Positions 62,258 through 64,000 of a stretch of DNA of 64,000 bases are shown piece after piece. Below the pieces are notes generated by a model. The model was not told where the DNA came from. It was given only the letters and a program-made list of their open reading frames with translations, and ran no database searches. Source of the stretch: Halomonas sp. MCCC 1A13316 (GTDB lineage Bacteria > Pseudomonadota > Gammaproteobacteria > Pseudomonadales > Halomonadaceae); the NCBI RefSeq assembly GCF_014931605.1, contig NZ_CP053382.1, positions 2,542,001 to 2,606,000 of the forward strand. Reading direction: 5' to 3'. Position 1 is the stretch's first letter; every line of letters begins with the position of its first letter. Both the position numbers and the translations under genes were made by a program.

Positions 62258-62923
62258 ATGAGCGAGGCGATCACTCGCGAGATGATGGCGCAGCGGTTTC
62301 GCAGTTTCCTGCCGGTGGTGGTAGATCTGGAGACGGGAGGATTCAACGCGGAGCGCGACGCCATTCTCGAAATCGCCGCGGTGACGCTGACCATGGATGC
62401 GGAAGGCAACCTGATGCCGGATGCCACCTACGCCTATCATGTGCAGCCCTTCTCGGGAGCCAACGTCGAGCAGTCGGCACTGGATTTCACCGGAATCAAG
62501 CTCGATGATCCCCTACGTCAGCGTGTCGCACTTTCCGAGGCCGAGGCACTGGGGGAGATCTTTCGCCCGGTGCGCAAGGCGATCAAGTCCTACGGCTGCA
62601 CCCGTGCCGTGCTGGTGGGCCACAACGCCGCCTTCGATCATGGCTTCCTCAATGCCGCGGTGACTCGCTGCGGCATCAAGCGCAACCCCTTCCATCCCTT
62701 CTCGAGCTTCGACACCGCCAGTTTGGCGGGCCTCGTTTATGGCCAGACGGTACTCGCCCGCGCCTGCCGCGCAGCGGGCATACCGTTCGACAATCAGGAG
62801 GCCCACTCGGCGCGCTACGACACCGAGCGGACCGCGGAGCTGTTCTGCGCCATTGTCAACCGCTACAAGGATCTGGGCGGCTGGGCACTGGCACAGCGCG
62901 AGCAGGGCCTCGACGAACTGTAA
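62258..62923 (+). CDS. rnt: Ribonuclease T
   Basis: 221 residues, a DEDDh exoribonuclease that matures tRNA and other stable RNA 3' ends. Motifs: [11 protein letters not shown] (Exo I), [15 protein letters not shown] (Exo II) and [16 protein letters not shown] (Exo III). The basic patch [20 protein letters not shown] is as in E. coli RNase T. GAGGAGAGG precedes the ATG at 62258; the longer open frame is unsupported. Confidence 0.96.
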   Translation: MSEAITREMMAQRFRSFLPVVVDLETGGFNAERDAILEIAAVTLTMDAEGNLMPDATYAYHVQPFSGANVEQSALDFTGIKLDDPLRQRVALSEAEALGEIFRPVRKAIKSYGCTRAVLVGHNAAFDHGFLNAAVTRCGIKRNPFHPFSSFDTASLAGLVYGQTVLARACRAAGIPFDNQEAHSARYDTERTAELFCAIVNRYKDLGGWALAQREQGLDEL

Positions 62924-62949
62924 CTCCCCAAGGCCCTGGCGGGACATGC

Positions 62950-63594
62950 TCAGTGGCGGGTGCCGGTGTCCTGCTCCCAGCCGGCGGGCATGTCGAGATC
63001 GTCCTCGCCATCGGCCGCACCGCCTACCCCCGGCTTGTCGATGACCTGAACCGTGCTGGCGTGCAGCCCTTTCTCGCCTTCGTCGGGTTCGAAGCGTACC
63101 CGGGTACCCACGGTCAACCGCTCGAAGTCGCCATGCAGCACCGAATTGCGGTGAAAATAGAACTCCTCGCCGCTCAGGCTCTTGATGAAGCCATAGCCAT
63201 CCTTCTCGAATAGGCGCACCACGGTCGCTACCGGGGGGATCGGCTCGTCGTTGTGATGCTTGACCTTGCCATCACGCTTGGCGGTCTGCTTCTTGAGCTG
63301 CTTCTCCATCGCCTCGAAGGCGTTACGGATGATCGGGCGCAACTGGACCTGGGGGTCGGTGACCTTGTCGCTCTTCTCGGCGACGAGCTCCCCCTTGGCC
63401 GGCAGGTTCACTTCGACGAGCGCACGATAGGGGTTGCCCGTCTTGTGGGGATTCTGGGTCTGCTCGATGACCACACGACAGGAGACGATATCGTGATTGA
63501 ATTGCTCGAGCTTGGCCACACGCGACCGAATGTACTCGTCGATCCATTCGGAGCGTGACACGTGCTGATAGGTGATTTCCAAGGGTGTTTGCAT
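62950..63594 (-). CDS. HPF/RaiA ribosome-associated domain fused to a cold-shock domain
   Basis: 214 residues. Residues 1-~110 match the HPF/RaiA ribosome hibernation fold (QTPLEITYQHVSRSEWIDEYIRS..., RPIIRNAFEAMEKQLKKQ). Residues ~120-190 form a cold-shock OB fold with GYGFIKSLSGEEFYFHRNSVL, close to the RNP1/RNP2 pattern. The acidic tail ends at 214. Such fusions are known in proteobacteria but have no clear role; ribosome and RNA binding together suggest a stress-time ribosome factor (inference). Convergent with rnt across 26 bp. Confidence 0.88.
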   Translation of the reverse strand: MQTPLEITYQHVSRSEWIDEYIRSRVAKLEQFNHDIVSCRVVIEQTQNPHKTGNPYRALVEVNLPAKGELVAEKSDKVTDPQVQLRPIIRNAFEAMEKQLKKQTAKRDGKVKHHNDEPIPPVATVVRLFEKDGYGFIKSLSGEEFYFHRNSVLHGDFERLTVGTRVRFEPDEGEKGLHASTVQVIDKPGVGGAADGEDDLDMPAGWEQDTGTRH

Positions 63595-63765
63595 ACTGCA
63601 ACTACCTCCCTGCCTCTGAAACTTGTGCCTGAATCCATTTCCGGCATTCCAAAGTCAGCGTGGTAGCGAGCGCGGGCTATTTCAATCGTCGCCGCAGGGG
63701 CTTTTGGTGTCCTACCGTAACCTGGGCGTCTTGTCTCCACTTCAGGAATCCGCCGCCCGAAACGC

Positions 63766-63799
63766 ACAAGGCCCGCGAGCCGAAGCTCACGGGCCTTGT
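63766..63799 (-). terminator. Terminator after grxD
   Basis: 15-bp arms ACAAGGCCCGCGAGC/GCTCACGGGCCTTGT with one mismatch and CGAA loop, just beyond the grxD stop; T-tract short. Confidence 0.65.
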
Positions 63800-63821
63800 T
63801 AGGACTCGGTGGGTAACGGGT

Positions 63822-64000
63822 TCAGGCGTCGCCGCCCTCCTCGTTGGCCTTGGCACGTGCCGCCGCCTCCTTCACCAGCTTTTCCAACTCGCCGCTCTGG
63901 TGCAGCTCGCCGACGATGTCGCAACCACCCACCAGCTCACCTTCCACCCACAGCTGAGGGAAGGTGGGCCAGTTGGCGTACTTGGGCAGCTCTGCGCGAA
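63822..64000 (-). CDS. grxD: Monothiol glutaredoxin GrxD (5' end outside window)
   Basis: The last 59 codons plus a partial one are present, read leftward from the window edge. The segment [20 protein letters not shown] followed by [16 protein letters not shown] is the C-terminal half of the Grx4/GrxD fold (glutathione-binding TFPQ and GGCD turns). A tail rich in Glu, Lys and Ala follows. The CGFS active site would be outside the window. GrxD carries [2Fe-2S] clusters. The grouping argG, rnt, grxD is common in gammaproteobacteria. Confidence 0.92.
   Translation of the reverse strand, partial: RAELPKYANWPTFPQLWVEGELVGGCDIVGELHQSGELEKLVKEAAARAKANEEGGDA

Overview
The window is a high-GC gammaproteobacterial chromosome segment. 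Acidic proteins, the gene sets metG/rnfB/nth and argG/rnt/grxD, and the overall gene content fit the Halomonadaceae (Halomonas-like). That assignment is inferred from content, not from a marker-gene comparison. No rRNA, tRNA or CRISPR array was seen.

Layout. 1-1.9 kb: end of an acyltransferase gene overlapping a CDF metal transporter. 1.95-8.4 kb (leftward): an orphan type VI secretion module, vgrG, DUF4123 adaptor, DUF3304 membrane protein and a DUF2235/Tle1-like lipase-fold effector. The effector gene is split by an IS30-family element (3691-4788). Its ends, a 3-bp target duplication and exact restoration of the reading frame are all visible. 8.6-26.4 kb: a complete Lap-type biofilm adhesin system, with lapG and lapD rightward. 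Running leftward are a 2625-residue LapA-like adhesin carrying a TAAG cleavage site, a LuxR-type regulator, lapC, lapB and a lapE whose product is a TolC-OmpA-SPOR fusion. 26.9-32.3 kb: a small helical protein, thiI, and a large divergent class A penicillin-binding protein. 32.4-35.8 kb (leftward): polB with two apparent frameshifts, a small ORF and a DUF421 membrane protein. 35.9-43.3 kb: metG, a CHASE4-GGDEF diguanylate cyclase, an orphan rnfB, nth, a CsoSCA-like carbonic anhydrase and an ElyC/YdcF protein. 43.4-46.6 kb (leftward): cstA, a cory-CC-star small protein and an ArsA-like ATPase, with a block of six hairpins before arsA. 46.9-51 kb: a CheB-CheR-PAS histidine kinase with one apparent frameshift and a receiver-only regulator. 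51.1-57 kb: a CrbS-like symporter/histidine kinase operon containing a receiver protein and a membrane protein that joins a kinase-like region to a DnaQ-type exonuclease. 57.2-64 kb: a chemoreceptor, a DUF294 nucleotidyltransferase, a HlyU-family protein, argG, rnt, an HPF-cold-shock fusion and the end of grxD.

How the genes work together. By analogy with Pseudomonas, LapB/LapC/LapE export the adhesin, LapG cuts it from the surface after the TAAG motif, and LapD holds LapG back when c-di-GMP is high. The diguanylate cyclase at 38.2 kb is one possible c-di-GMP source. The CrbS-like kinase, its receiver partner and the DUF294 protein resemble acetate-switch clusters. CstA, the ArsA-like ATPase and the cory-CC-star protein form a second carbon-uptake module. 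Three single-site indels in GC-rich tracts (two in polB, one in the CheB/CheR kinase) need a read-level check before either gene is called dead.
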